Source: Anammoximicrobium sp964486845 (GTDB lineage: Bacteria > Planctomycetota > Planctomycetia > Pirellulales > Pirellulaceae). Taken from it: 24,776 bases of DNA. The stretch is from positions 1 through 24,776 of the forward strand of contig CAZAQY010000110.1 in NCBI GenBank assembly GCA_964486845.1, in the 5' to 3' direction. How positions within the stretch are numbered: the stretch's first letter is position 1; the number at the start of each line of letters is the position of its first letter. Under the pieces are notes generated by a model. The model did no database searches, was not told the origin of the DNA, and saw only the letters and a list, made by a program, of their open reading frames with translations. Shown in pieces: positions 9,255 to 17,011 of this stretch. A program made the translations under genes and the position numbers.

Positions 9255-9974
9255 TTAGAAGCCGTCTTGGCGGCCGGTCAGCGGCAGCGGAAACCATCGC
9301 CAAGCCGACCTGTCCCGCGCCGGCAGCAGGGGAGGAAATTCGGGCGGGATTTGCCCGCTGGCTTGCGGCGCCGGAGTTGCCGGTGTTGCCGGCGCCGGAA
9401 CTTCTCGAACCGCCGGTGCCGGAGGGGGCTCAGCGGGTTCCTGGAACTCGTCCGCCGCCGGCTCGAACGCCTGGCCCGCCTCGTCGCAGCCGTCGCAGTC
9501 AGTGCTCGTCCAGCCGCGCCCGAACTTGCCCGACCATTGCGCCCGCCACCGCTGCAGCCGGAGCGACAGCGGCTCGTGGCACGAACTCGACACGGGCCAC
9601 CACTTGGCGCCGGGTGCCCAGCAGGGCTCGCAGACCGTTGGCCAGCAACCCCATCCCGGCTGGTGCAGCCAGCCTTGGAACTTGTCGAACAGCGCGCGCC
9701 AGGGCGGCGCCTCGTAGCAGCCCTCGCAGTAACCGTCCCAAGCGTGCTCGGCACACGGCGACAAAGGCTCGTAGCATCTGCCCATGAACCCCAGACCGCG
9801 GTAGCTGCTGAAGCCGGGCGGATAGCACGGGAAGTCGGTGTCCACGCCGGTGCCCACGGGCACCGCGTCACTGGGAGCGCCAGGCGCGCCGCTGGCAGGC
9901 GTATAGGGATCGGCGTGGGCGGTCAGTCCCAGAGCCACAAGGAAGGCGGCGGCAGGCAAACGGAACCACTTCAT
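9255..9974 (-). CDS. Secreted Cys/Trp-rich protein of unknown function
   Basis: 239 aa from the ATG at 9974, chosen because GAAGGA lies 7 nt upstream (9982-9987) and a clean signal peptide then begins (MKWFRLPAAAFLVALGLTAHA, cleavage near 21). A longer open frame to 10130 lacks such features. The mature part has eleven cysteines between residues 50 and 163, several in CxxC spacing (YCEGC 83-86, VCEPC 115-118, DCDGC 160-163), and many tryptophans. A Pro/Ala/Glu-rich stretch (about 177-215) and a short C-terminal segment follow. No known family is recognised. The pattern suggests a disulfide-rich or metal-binding extracytoplasmic protein. It has its own terminator and a palindromic candidate operator upstream, so it is probably monocistronic. 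Confidence 0.72.
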   Translation of the reverse strand: MKWFRLPAAAFLVALGLTAHADPYTPASGAPGAPSDAVPVGTGVDTDFPCYPPGFSSYRGLGFMGRCYEPLSPCAEHAWDGYCEGCYEAPPWRALFDKFQGWLHQPGWGCWPTVCEPCWAPGAKWWPVSSSCHEPLSLRLQRWRAQWSGKFGRGWTSTDCDGCDEAGQAFEPAADEFQEPAEPPPAPAVREVPAPATPATPAPQASGQIPPEFPPLLPARDRSAWRWFPLPLTGRQDGF

Positions 9975-10115
9975 CTTCGTTTCCTTCACAAAAAGCGTGG
10001 TTGCGAGAACGAACACACCGAGCAAAGGACCCAGGCAAAGGGTACAGTACGATCCATCTGCGCCAGGCGTTGCGGAAGCGTGGCGAGTGCCCGATGTGCG
10101 CCCAGGCAAACATAA

Positions 10116-10131
10116 GTTGCGTTCACGCAAC
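10116..10131. promoter_or_regulatory. 16-bp perfect palindrome upstream of the Cys-rich gene
   Basis: GTTGCGT-TC-ACGCAAC, with 7-bp arms around a 2-bp centre, lies about 140 bp before the start of the Cys-rich gene and about 85 bp after the GTPase stop codon. The size and symmetry fit an operator for a dimeric regulator. No regulator can be assigned. Confidence 0.35.
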
Positions 10132-10184
10132 AGGCAAGTTTCTGGGCGTTGAATTTCTGCAACGCGTGGCCGGCTGGGAGGATT

Positions 10185-10218
10185 GTAGGGCGCGTGCCGG
10201 TGGACTCCGGCCCTCTAC
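10185..10218. repeat. REP-like palindrome GTAG...CTAC at the GTPase stop codon
   Basis: A 34-bp element starts GTAG (10185-10188) and ends CTAC (10215-10218). It contains a 5-bp inner stem, GCCGG/CCGGC (10196-10200, 10207-10211). On the minus strand its GTAG supplies the TAG stop codon of the second GTPase gene (10215-10217). Confidence 0.55.
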
Positions 10219-11564
10219 GTTCCTCGCGCATGGGGATTGCCGCGCAAACGCTTGCTGATTTCCTCCTTCAAACCCGCCAGGACCGATTGGCGGTCGGTCT
10301 GGTCCAGAATCCGCTTGACGACTTCCTTCGGCGACTGGCTGCCCCACGACGATCCGTGTTCAAAATAGTGCCGGGCCGCGTGGCCCACGATGTACGACCC
10401 GAAGCCCGCGGCGGCGCCTTGCGGGAGCGCGGTCAGCACGGTTCCATAGCCCGCGGTGAGAAGCTTGAAGGCCGACGACGCGAAATGCAGCGCATACTCG
10501 ACCGCGATCCCGCCGGCCATCCAGCCCGCCGCCTTGAGGATCGACGTCACCAACTCCCGCGCGTGCCCCCAGGAAATCTGCAATCCGTAGATGTGCGAGA
10601 GCGTGATGACCATCGTCACGTCGACGGCGCTGCCGCCCAGGATGTCGGCCACCGGAATCGGGTTCAAGGCCACGGCGACGGACTTGAGCGCCGCATAACT
10701 CCAGATCACCCGCGTGGCGTTGCGGTCGCGGAGTTCCACGCGGAGCGCCGCGATCCGGTCGCTGCGGTCCGCCGCGTACAGGGCGCCGTTCAGCGCCAGC
10801 AGGGCCAGGCCCTCCTGGTCCAGGATCTCCAGGATGCGCCCCTTCAGCTGCACCACGTCCGGCGGCGGACGCCGCCACTGGCTGCGCTTGGACCCGTCCG
10901 CCGCTTCGATGATGTACTCCACTTCCCGCGGATCGGCGGCCGTCATCACCACGTTCTCGCCCGGCACGATATGCTTGAGCCGTTCGTCGCGGAGCACCTC
11001 GCACAACCGCGCTCGCTGATCGCGGCTGTACAAGTCGATCTTGTTGAACACCAGCAAAATGGGTTTGTGGATGTCCGCCAAGGAAGTCAACGCCGAGAAC
11101 TCGATTTCATTCAGGTCGGAATCCGTCACAAACAAAACCAAGTCCGAACGCTCCGCCACCTCACGGGCCATCCGGCCGCGGTCCGCGCCGCCCACTTCGT
11201 TCAGGCCCGGCGTGTCCACCAGTACGATCTGGGACTGAGCCAATCCCGGCACGCAGTAGCCGCAGCCGTTCCAAGGAACGTGCCAGACCTCCTTGGTCCA
11301 GCCCCCGCGGACGTCCACTGCGGCCACCGCTTCGCCGACAATCGCGTTGATCAGCGCCGACTTGCCCGTGCTGATCTCTCCAAACACGGCGATTTCGACT
11401 CGGCCCTCGGTCAGCTTGCGAAGCATCTCCTGCAGCTGGTCCCAGTCCCGGCGCAGGTGCGTCCGCTCGGCGTCCGTACAACCGCGGAGCCGGTCCAGCG
11501 TGCGCTCGACCGACGTAATCGCCTGGCGGTAATGGTCTTGGGTTTGAATCGTGGGATCGTTCAC
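10215..11564 (-). CDS. DUF697-type GTPase, soluble partner
   Basis: 449 aa from a GTG at 11564. The start is inferred because GTGA overlaps the stop of the upstream GTPase and no ATG lies nearby; a long upstream extension of this frame only overlaps the other GTPase. Seen: G1 FGEISTGKS (61-69), G3 DTPG (117-120) with DTPGLNE, and G4 NKID (174-177). A C-terminal helical hydrophobic region (about 270-400) follows, with NPIPVADILGGSAVDVTMV typical of YcjF/DUF697-like domains. Known: Era/dynamin-like GTPases with DUF697 associate with membranes; their role is poorly defined. The tight coupling to a paralogue suggests the two work as a heteromeric pair. The stop codon is provided by a GTAG palindrome. 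Confidence 0.85.
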   Translation of the reverse strand: MNDPTIQTQDHYRQAITSVERTLDRLRGCTDAERTHLRRDWDQLQEMLRKLTEGRVEIAVFGEISTGKSALINAIVGEAVAAVDVRGGWTKEVWHVPWNGCGYCVPGLAQSQIVLVDTPGLNEVGGADRGRMAREVAERSDLVLFVTDSDLNEIEFSALTSLADIHKPILLVFNKIDLYSRDQRARLCEVLRDERLKHIVPGENVVMTAADPREVEYIIEAADGSKRSQWRRPPPDVVQLKGRILEILDQEGLALLALNGALYAADRSDRIAALRVELRDRNATRVIWSYAALKSVAVALNPIPVADILGGSAVDVTMVITLSHIYGLQISWGHARELVTSILKAAGWMAGGIAVEYALHFASSAFKLLTAGYGTVLTALPQGAAAGFGSYIVGHAARHYFEHGSSWGSQSPKEVVKRILDQTDRQSVLAGLKEEISKRLRGNPHARGT

Positions 11565-13123
11565 AGGTGCGTCTTGCTCCGAAAAAACCGCCGGGCTGTT
11601 TGGACAAGCTTGCGGAGTTCGTCCGCGCTGGTCACCCGGTCCCATTCGCGCCGCGCCAGGCCCGTCAGGCCGCCCTGGGGCGCCTGCATCTCGTTGCGGA
11701 AATACGTGACGAACACGGAGCCGATCCAGCGGGTAATCAGGGCTTGCACGATCCCCTGCAGCAGGCCGCCGGCAATCGTGCCCGCGCCGGGCACGGATTT
11801 CAACAGCGACGCGACCACGGAGGCCACCGCAGGCGTCGCGGCGCTGGCGCCCAGGATGGCGATCAAGTTCTTGCCCAATTCGCCCAGCAACTTGACGGCC
11901 GCATCGATGTCCACGTCCTGCCGGTAGACGCGAGCCAAATCGACGACCATCTTGGAGGAAATCGCGCAGCCCGCCGCCAGGTCGACCAGCGGAAAGGGAC
12001 TCAGCGCGGCGGCGCCGGCGGCGCCCCACGTGTACCGCTCGACGATCTGCCAGGCCCGCCGATCCAGGGCCTGCCGCACGCGCGTGCGAGCCTCCTCGAC
12101 CAGCCCGCGCGACTGCAGCAACAAGTTGGCCAGCAGCAAGCTCTCGCCTTCGCCGCGGACGACTTGCAGCAACCGGTCCGCCAGCGGACTGATGTCCGCG
12201 GCCACGGGCACTTGTTCCTCGGCCTGCGTCCCGTCCGGCAGGACGCGGACGCGGGCCCGTGCCGCCGGGCGGGCGCGCACCGCCACGACGTCCTCGGCGG
12301 CCGCCACCGGCGCCGCTTGCTCGCGCAATTGGCCGAGCAACCGCCGGCGCTCCTCGTCGCCGTACCAGTCCTCCTTGTTCAAACAAACGAGGACCCGTTT
12401 TTCCATTTGTCCCAAACGTTCCAGCAACTCGTGTTCCACGTCCCGCAGGGGGCCGTCGACCGTCATCAGCACCACGTCGGCGTCCAGAGCCGCCTGGGCG
12501 GAAAGTGCGGCCCGCTCCTCGCCGTCCACCTCGCCCAGGCCGGGCGTATCGACCAGCGTGACGTTCTGCAAGCCCGGCCAGGGCGTTTCGCTCCGCCGGA
12601 TCGTGGTTCCGCCTTTGGCGTCCGTCGCAAATACATCGCGTCCTGCCAGCGCGTTCAGCAGCGACGATTTGCCGCTGGAGATCGTGCCGAAGGCGACGAT
12701 TTCCAGTTTGTGTTGCCGGCGCTTGTCGTCGAAGCGAGCCAGGCTCGGATCCAATTCCGTGCGGACCTCGCCGGCCACCGCCTCGTCCGTCTGCAGATCC
12801 GCGATCGCCGCCAGATTCTCGTCGATCTCCTGCTGCTGTTGTTCGCGCGACAGCTGGCTGGGGCTCTTGCTCTGCCGCTCGCGCCGCTCTCGCTTGCGGC
12901 GACCGTGAGACCACAGTTGCCAGACCGTCCAGACAGAGCACAGGATCAGGAGCAAGGCCCCCGTGCCGACCGCGCCCAGGTAGACATAGGCCCACGCCGG
13001 CCCCAAGTCCTGTGCTCGGCGGTAATACTCGATGGCTTGCGCCGGCAGGTAGACCAGCAAGAAACCGGCCAGCGCCAGGGCGACGATCCGCAGCAATCCG
13101 TCAATGGTGCGCCGTGGGGTCAT
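11561..13123 (-). CDS. Membrane-anchored DUF697-type GTPase
   Basis: 520 aa. Seen: two N-terminal membrane helices (about 10-30 and 45-70), a basic, Gln-rich linker (74-100), then a GTPase domain. The GTPase motifs are G1 GTISSGKSS (146-154), a GGTT candidate for G2 (171-174), G3 DTPG (192-195) and G4 NKED (249-252, where NKxD is satisfied). The C-terminal half is a hydrophobic helical DUF697-like region beginning near LSPFPLVDLAAGCAISSKMV. Known: such GTPases are peripheral or integral to the inner membrane. The stop overlaps the GTG start of a second GTPase (GTGA), so the pair is translated together. The residues between G3 and G4 include a plain TVDGPL, which suggests a normal P-loop switch. 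The biological role is unknown. Confidence 0.88.
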   Translation of the reverse strand: MTPRRTIDGLLRIVALALAGFLLVYLPAQAIEYYRRAQDLGPAWAYVYLGAVGTGALLLILCSVWTVWQLWSHGRRKRERRERQSKSPSQLSREQQQQEIDENLAAIADLQTDEAVAGEVRTELDPSLARFDDKRRQHKLEIVAFGTISSGKSSLLNALAGRDVFATDAKGGTTIRRSETPWPGLQNVTLVDTPGLGEVDGEERAALSAQAALDADVVLMTVDGPLRDVEHELLERLGQMEKRVLVCLNKEDWYGDEERRRLLGQLREQAAPVAAAEDVVAVRARPAARARVRVLPDGTQAEEQVPVAADISPLADRLLQVVRGEGESLLLANLLLQSRGLVEEARTRVRQALDRRAWQIVERYTWGAAGAAALSPFPLVDLAAGCAISSKMVVDLARVYRQDVDIDAAVKLLGELGKNLIAILGASAATPAVASVVASLLKSVPGAGTIAGGLLQGIVQALITRWIGSVFVTYFRNEMQAPQGGLTGLARREWDRVTSADELRKLVQTARRFFRSKTHL

Positions 13124-13144
13124 GGGGCGGGACTCAATTCAGCA

Positions 13145-13164
13145 GCCGGCGATGGATCGCCGGC
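13145..13164. promoter_or_regulatory. Hairpin in the leader of the GTPase pair
   Basis: GCCGGCGAT-GG-ATCGCCGGC forms a 9-bp stem with a 2-nt loop, ending about 22 nt before the ATG of the membrane GTPase. It could mask the ribosome binding region or be a REP-like repeat; no GTAG flanks it. Confidence 0.4.
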
Positions 13165-13276
13165 GGTGTCCGGAACAAGCCAACTTCTCGGCCTGATCTG
13201 TTCGCACGGTGCGACGTAATCTTGCCGCTTATTCGCACCAACTTGATACAAACTACATAGATTGACCATCGCGGCT

Positions 13277-13282
13277 ATTATA
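13277..13282 (-). promoter_or_regulatory. Candidate -10 box upstream of the GTPase pair
   Basis: A perfect TATAAT is present on the minus strand in the divergent region, about 154 bp before the GTPase ATG. A matching -35 is weak (TTTCAA, 16 nt upstream), so the call is tentative. Confidence 0.25.
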
Positions 13283-13393
13283 TCCTGCGCGGTTGCCGTT
13301 GAAACCGGCCTGAATCGCAAGCGAACTTGGGTACGCCTGATTGACTCGCCTTGAGCCAGACGGCAGACTGTCTGCAAACCGAGCCTCGCTTCC

Positions 13394-13399
13394 AAGGAG
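13394..13399 (+). promoter_or_regulatory. Ribosome binding site of the aldo/keto reductase
   Basis: AAGGAG lies 8 nt before the ATG at 13408. It decides that start over a TTG 57 bp upstream in the same frame. Confidence 0.7.
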
Positions 13400-13407
13400 C
13401 CAGAGCC

Positions 13408-14412
13408 ATGAAATACCGCAATTTGGGCAAAACGGGAATCAGTGTATCCGAGGTCGGCCTGGGAACATGGCAGCTGGGCAGCGCCGATTGGGGGCAGATT
13501 TCGGAAGCGGACGCGGTGCGGATTCTGCACCGGTCGGTCGAGTTGGGAGTCAACTTCTTCGACACCGCGGACGTGTACGGGATGGGGCTCAGCGAAAGGA
13601 CGATCGGCAAGTTTCTGAAGGAGACCCACGAGACGGTCTTCGTGGCCACCAAGGTGGGCCGCAAGCTGTGGGTCGATCTGGGCTTGCAGTGGCCGGAGCG
13701 GATCACGCTGGACATGGCCCGCCAGGCCACCGAACTGTCCCGGCAAAACCTGGGCGTGGACGCCATCTTCCTGCAACAGTGGCACTGCCTGCCGACCGAG
13801 GAGTACCGCCGCGGCGAAGTCTTCGATCATCTCGAGACGCTCAAGTGCGAGGGACTGATCCAGCATTGGGGCTGCAGCGTCGAGTCGGTCGAGGAGGCGC
13901 GGCTGTGCATGACTCACCCCGGCTGCGCCACGCTCCAGGTGATCTACAACATTTTCCGCCAGAAGCTCACCGAGCAGTTATTGCCACAGGCCCGGCAAGA
14001 CGGCGTTGGCATTCTGGCTCGCGTGCCACTGGCCAGCGGCCTGTTGGCGGGGCGGTTCCAGCCGGGGCATCAATTTCCGCCGAGCGATCATCGTCACTAC
14101 AATGCCGACGGCCAGGTGTTCAACGTCGGCGAGACGTTCGCCGGCATTCCCTTCGAGACCGGCGTTCAGTTGGCGGAGAAAGTCCGAGCCATCCTGGATC
14201 CGGAACCCGGCGAGACGATGGCGCAACTGGCGCTGCGTTGGATCCTGGACCACGACGCCGTCAGCACCGTCATTCCCGGCGCGTCGAACGTGGAGCAGGC
14301 CGAAAGCAACGCGGCGGCCTCCGGTCTGTTGCCCCTGGGCGAAGCCACGCATCGGCTGTTGCAGGAACTGTATGAGTCCGAAATCGCACCGGTGGTCCGC
14401 GGAACGTACTAG
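13408..14412 (+). CDS. Aldo/keto reductase
   Basis: 334 aa. Seen: the opening MKYRNLGKTGISVSEVGLGT typical of the family, and the catalytic tetrad D52 and Y57 in FFDTADVYG, K82 in VFVATKVG and H126 in FLQQWH. A C-terminal NADP-binding segment follows, VSTVIPGASNVEQAESN (about 289-305). Known: AKRs are (beta/alpha)8 barrels that reduce carbonyls with NADPH. The substrate cannot be predicted, though the LGKTG start resembles the YajO/IolS-like group. It is the only confident plus-strand gene here and converges on the WYL regulator, with 15 bp between the stop codons. It is divergent from the GTPase pair across about 284 bp. The start is supported by AAGGAG 8 nt upstream. Confidence 0.94.
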   Translation: MKYRNLGKTGISVSEVGLGTWQLGSADWGQISEADAVRILHRSVELGVNFFDTADVYGMGLSERTIGKFLKETHETVFVATKVGRKLWVDLGLQWPERITLDMARQATELSRQNLGVDAIFLQQWHCLPTEEYRRGEVFDHLETLKCEGLIQHWGCSVESVEEARLCMTHPGCATLQVIYNIFRQKLTEQLLPQARQDGVGILARVPLASGLLAGRFQPGHQFPPSDHRHYNADGQVFNVGETFAGIPFETGVQLAEKVRAILDPEPGETMAQLALRWILDHDAVSTVIPGASNVEQAESNAAASGLLPLGEATHRLLQELYESEIAPVVRGTY

Positions 14413-14427
14413 CACCAACCGGAGCGT

Positions 14428-15468
14428 CTAAGTCCCCGTCTCCACCGGCACGTCTGCGTAGTGCCCGGCCATGGCGCGGATCATGCGGGCGATGGTGCGG
14501 CGGCAACTCGCCGGGGAGACGACTTCGGCTTCATTGCCCAGGCTCAGCACGCGGGGGATGATCTCCAGCTCGTGGGCTGCTTTGACGGTCAACATCAGGC
14601 TGCCGTCCGCGGCGCGTTCGGTCTGCTGGTCCGAGTGCCAGGGGTCTTCCGTGACCCAAGGCGCCGCGCGGGCACTGATCCGGATGCGGAAGTCGCGCGG
14701 TTTGCCCGCCGCGGCGAAGATCCCCAGGCTCTGCCCCAGGTGCTCCTCCAAATCGAAATCCGCGGGCACTTTGAACCATTCGTCCAGCGCCGCGGCGCGA
14801 AGAAAGCGGTCCAGTTTCCAGTGGCGGATGCGGTCGGGCCGGCCGGCGGCAATCTCGCAGGCCGCGGCCAGGATGTACAAGCTGGACTGATAGAACACCA
14901 CCGCATACGGCTCGATCCGGCGGCGGCGGGCGTCTTTGCCGATCGGCTGGTACTCGATCTCGGCCACCCGGTGCTCCTGGATACAGCGGTGCAGCGTCTG
15001 CAAGGTGCCGTGCTGTTGCTTGTACGACTTGGCCGGCATGCCGCGGACAAACAAGACCTCGCGATAGGCCTCGTAGTGGTCCCAGACGGCGTCGGGCAAC
15101 TGGTCGCGAAGCTTGCTCCAGAACGATTCGATGCCCAGCCAGAACGGCGTGCCGGCCAGCGGGTACAGCAAGTCGCGGCTGAGCGACAGCGCGATCAACT
15201 CGGTGGCGGAAGCCGTCACCTTGTGCGTGCCCCGCACGCCGGGCCCCAGTTTCCACAGTTTTCCCCGAGACGAATCTTCGTCGGCGACGTCGATCCCCGC
15301 CGCCTGCAGGGCGTCCAGGTCCCGCCGCACCGTGCGCTGATGCAGCGAGGTCAATCCCAGCTCCTCGACCAACTCCCGCCGGATTTCGTCCAGCGTACGT
15401 CCGAAACGATATCGCTCCAAAATCTGCAGAATCTTGTGCTGGCGGATCAGTTGTTCGTTGCGGGCCAT
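14428..15468 (-). CDS. WYL-domain transcriptional regulator
   Basis: 346 aa from the ATG at 15468, preceded by GAGGTG 4 nt upstream; this start is preferred over an extension of 16 residues. Seen: an N-terminal HTH (about 5-60, with RQHKILQILERYR and QRTVRRDLDAL, the YafY/DeoR-like arrangement). A central WYL-type domain follows (about 140-230, with RRIEPYAVVFYQSSLYILAA, where the canonical WYL is SLYI), then a WCX-like C-terminal extension. Known: WYL regulators sense ligands, often nucleotides or nucleic acid, and control DNA-damage, phage-defence or metabolic genes. The neighbours do not reveal its target. It is separated from RimO by 148 bp holding two palindromes, so it may or may not be read through from RimO. 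Confidence 0.9.
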   Translation of the reverse strand: MARNEQLIRQHKILQILERYRFGRTLDEIRRELVEELGLTSLHQRTVRRDLDALQAAGIDVADEDSSRGKLWKLGPGVRGTHKVTASATELIALSLSRDLLYPLAGTPFWLGIESFWSKLRDQLPDAVWDHYEAYREVLFVRGMPAKSYKQQHGTLQTLHRCIQEHRVAEIEYQPIGKDARRRRIEPYAVVFYQSSLYILAAACEIAAGRPDRIRHWKLDRFLRAAALDEWFKVPADFDLEEHLGQSLGIFAAAGKPRDFRIRISARAAPWVTEDPWHSDQQTERAADGSLMLTVKAAHELEIIPRVLSLGNEAEVVSPASCRRTIARMIRAMAGHYADVPVETGT

Positions 15469-15536
15469 AAAACACCTCGTGGCTGGGCAGTTGATTGTAG
15501 CGGAGGCCCGTCCCAATTACCAAGACCCGGACGGCT

Positions 15537-15584
15537 CGTAGTGCCGCCTTCAGGCGGTTCTGACCGGCTGTAGCCGGCACTACG
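15537..15584. repeat. REPIN-like three-way-junction palindrome
   Basis: The outer stem CGTAGTG (15537-15543) pairs with CACTACG (15578-15584). Inside are two hairpins, CCGCCT-TC-AGGCGG (15544-15557) and CCGGCT-GT-AGCCGG (15564-15577), with a 6-nt linker. Each half reads GTAG-TG-hairpin inward, one on each strand, the arrangement of an inverted REP pair. Confidence 0.75.
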
Positions 15585-15587
15585 AGC

Positions 15588-15608
15588 GCCGGTCTCGGAG
15601 AGACCGGC
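15588..15608 (-). terminator. Hairpin just after RimO
   Basis: A perfect 9-bp stem (GCCGGTCTC/GAGACCGGC) with a 3-nt loop lies 8 nt beyond the RimO stop. There is no T-run, so it would be a weak or factor-assisted terminator, or a transcript-stabilising hairpin. Confidence 0.45.
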
Positions 15609-15616
15609 CTGCGTGT

Positions 15617-17011
15617 TTACCGACGTGGCTTGCCGACCGCCACTCCAATCAGGTCGTAGTCTTGGAAGGTGACGATCTCGCACTTGACGATATTGCCGGC
15701 GGTCAGACGCTTCTTGCCGCCGGTGACGTAGACCGCGGCGTCGATGTCGGGGGCGTCGGCGTGCGAGCGGCCGATCCAGACGTTGGACTCGTCGGGGACC
15801 GGGCGGTCCAGGATCACGTCCTTCTGCCGTCCGATCTGGCGCCGATTCCACTTGAAGACGATTTGCTGCTGGATCTCCATCAGTCGATCTCGGCGTTCGG
15901 ACTTGACTTCTTCCGGCAAATGGCCGGGCAGCACGGCCGAAGGCGTGTCCGGTTCGAGCGAGTACGTGAAGACGCCCAGTCGCTGGAATCGCTGCGCTCG
16001 AACGAAAGCGACCAACTCCTCGAATTGCTCGTCCGTTTCGCCGGGAAAGCCGGTGATCAGCGTCGTTCGCAGCGTCAGGCCGGGGATGCAATCCCGGAGT
16101 TTGGCCAGCAAGCTCTCGGTCTGCTGCCGCGTGACCCGGCGGGCCATGCGGCGGAGCAACTCGTCGTTGATGTGCTGCAGGGGAATGTCGAGGTACGGCA
16201 CGATCTTGACCGAGGCCGCAATCGTATCGATCAGCAGGTCGTCGACGTACATCGGATAGAGGTACATCAAGCGAATCCAGGCGATTCCGTCGACTTGTTC
16301 GAGCCGTTGCAGCAATTGGGCCAACCGCGGCTCGCCGTACAGGTCCAGACCGTAGTACGTCGTGTCCTGCGCGACGACGATCAACTCGCGGACCCCGTCC
16401 GCCGCCAATTGCTCCGCCTCGCGAACTACCTCCTCGATCGGCTTGGTCGCGTGCTTGCCGCGCATTTGGGGAATTGCGCAGAACGTACACAGCCGGTCGC
16501 AGCCTTCGGAAATCTTGAGGTAGGCAAAATGCCGAGGCGTGATCCGCAGGCGGTCCGTGTCGATCAGCGGACGGATCGGGGCCGGCTGAAACACCGCTCG
16601 TTGTTCGTCCAAATGGCCGATCAGACGATCGGCGACGCGGGTGATTTCTTCACGGGCAAAAACGCCTACCAGCGAGTCGATGCCGGGGCATTCCGCGATC
16701 AGTTGCTCTCGTTGCCGCTCCGCCAAACAGCCGGACACGATCACGCCACGCAGCCGGCCTTGCTGTTTCAGTTGCAGCATCTCGTAGATGGCCGCGTACG
16801 ATTCGGCCCGGGCCCGTTCAATGAACCCGCAGGTGTTGACGACGACGAAATCCGCGCCGTCGGGCTCAGGCACCAGCCGGTATCCGTCGATCTTCAGCAG
16901 CCCCAGCATCCGCTCGCTGTCGACGAGGTTCTTGGGACAGCCGAGACTGACAAAGGCATAGGTCCCTTTGCAGGCCGCAGGCGAAGCCGTTTTCGTCGAG
17001 GTCTCAGACAC
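15617..17011 (-). CDS. rimO: Ribosomal protein S12 methylthiotransferase RimO
   Basis: 464 aa, slightly longer than E. coli RimO because of a short N-terminal lead. Seen: the RimO signature VSLGCPKNLVDSE; N-terminal MTTase cluster cysteines C25, C61 and C95; the radical-SAM motif CDRLCTFC (C171, C175, C178) with AIPQMRGKH; and a C-terminal TRAM domain. Known: it adds a methylthio group to the conserved aspartate of ribosomal protein S12, using two 4Fe-4S clusters and SAM. The start is GTG at 17011, preceded by GAGGAAGG, and overlaps the upstream gene by 8 nt. It is therefore the last member of a coupled PTS/pseudo-receiver/RimO operon, an unusual setting for this housekeeping enzyme. Confidence 0.96.
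   Translation of the reverse strand: MSETSTKTASPAACKGTYAFVSLGCPKNLVDSERMLGLLKIDGYRLVPEPDGADFVVVNTCGFIERARAESYAAIYEMLQLKQQGRLRGVIVSGCLAERQREQLIAECPGIDSLVGVFAREEITRVADRLIGHLDEQRAVFQPAPIRPLIDTDRLRITPRHFAYLKISEGCDRLCTFCAIPQMRGKHATKPIEEVVREAEQLAADGVRELIVVAQDTTYYGLDLYGEPRLAQLLQRLEQVDGIAWIRLMYLYPMYVDDLLIDTIAASVKIVPYLDIPLQHINDELLRRMARRVTRQQTESLLAKLRDCIPGLTLRTTLITGFPGETDEQFEELVAFVRAQRFQRLGVFTYSLEPDTPSAVLPGHLPEEVKSERRDRLMEIQQQIVFKWNRRQIGRQKDVILDRPVPDESNVWIGRSHADAPDIDAAVYVTGGKKRLTAGNIVKCEIVTFQDYDLIGVAVGKPRR

Noticed and set aside
10149..11927. Plus-strand frame of 592 codons
   Set aside because: Lies opposite the GTPase genes, which have full nucleotide-binding motifs; the antisense product has no recognisable features.
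11565..12995. Upstream extension of the second GTPase frame to about 926 codons
   Set aside because: The extra part overlaps the first GTPase in another frame and is Gly/Arg-rich; the GTG at 11564 with a GTGA overlap is the sensible start.
15588..15608. Strong intrinsic terminator after rimO
   Set aside because: The stem is strong but there is no T-run, so it is listed only as a weak terminator or hairpin.
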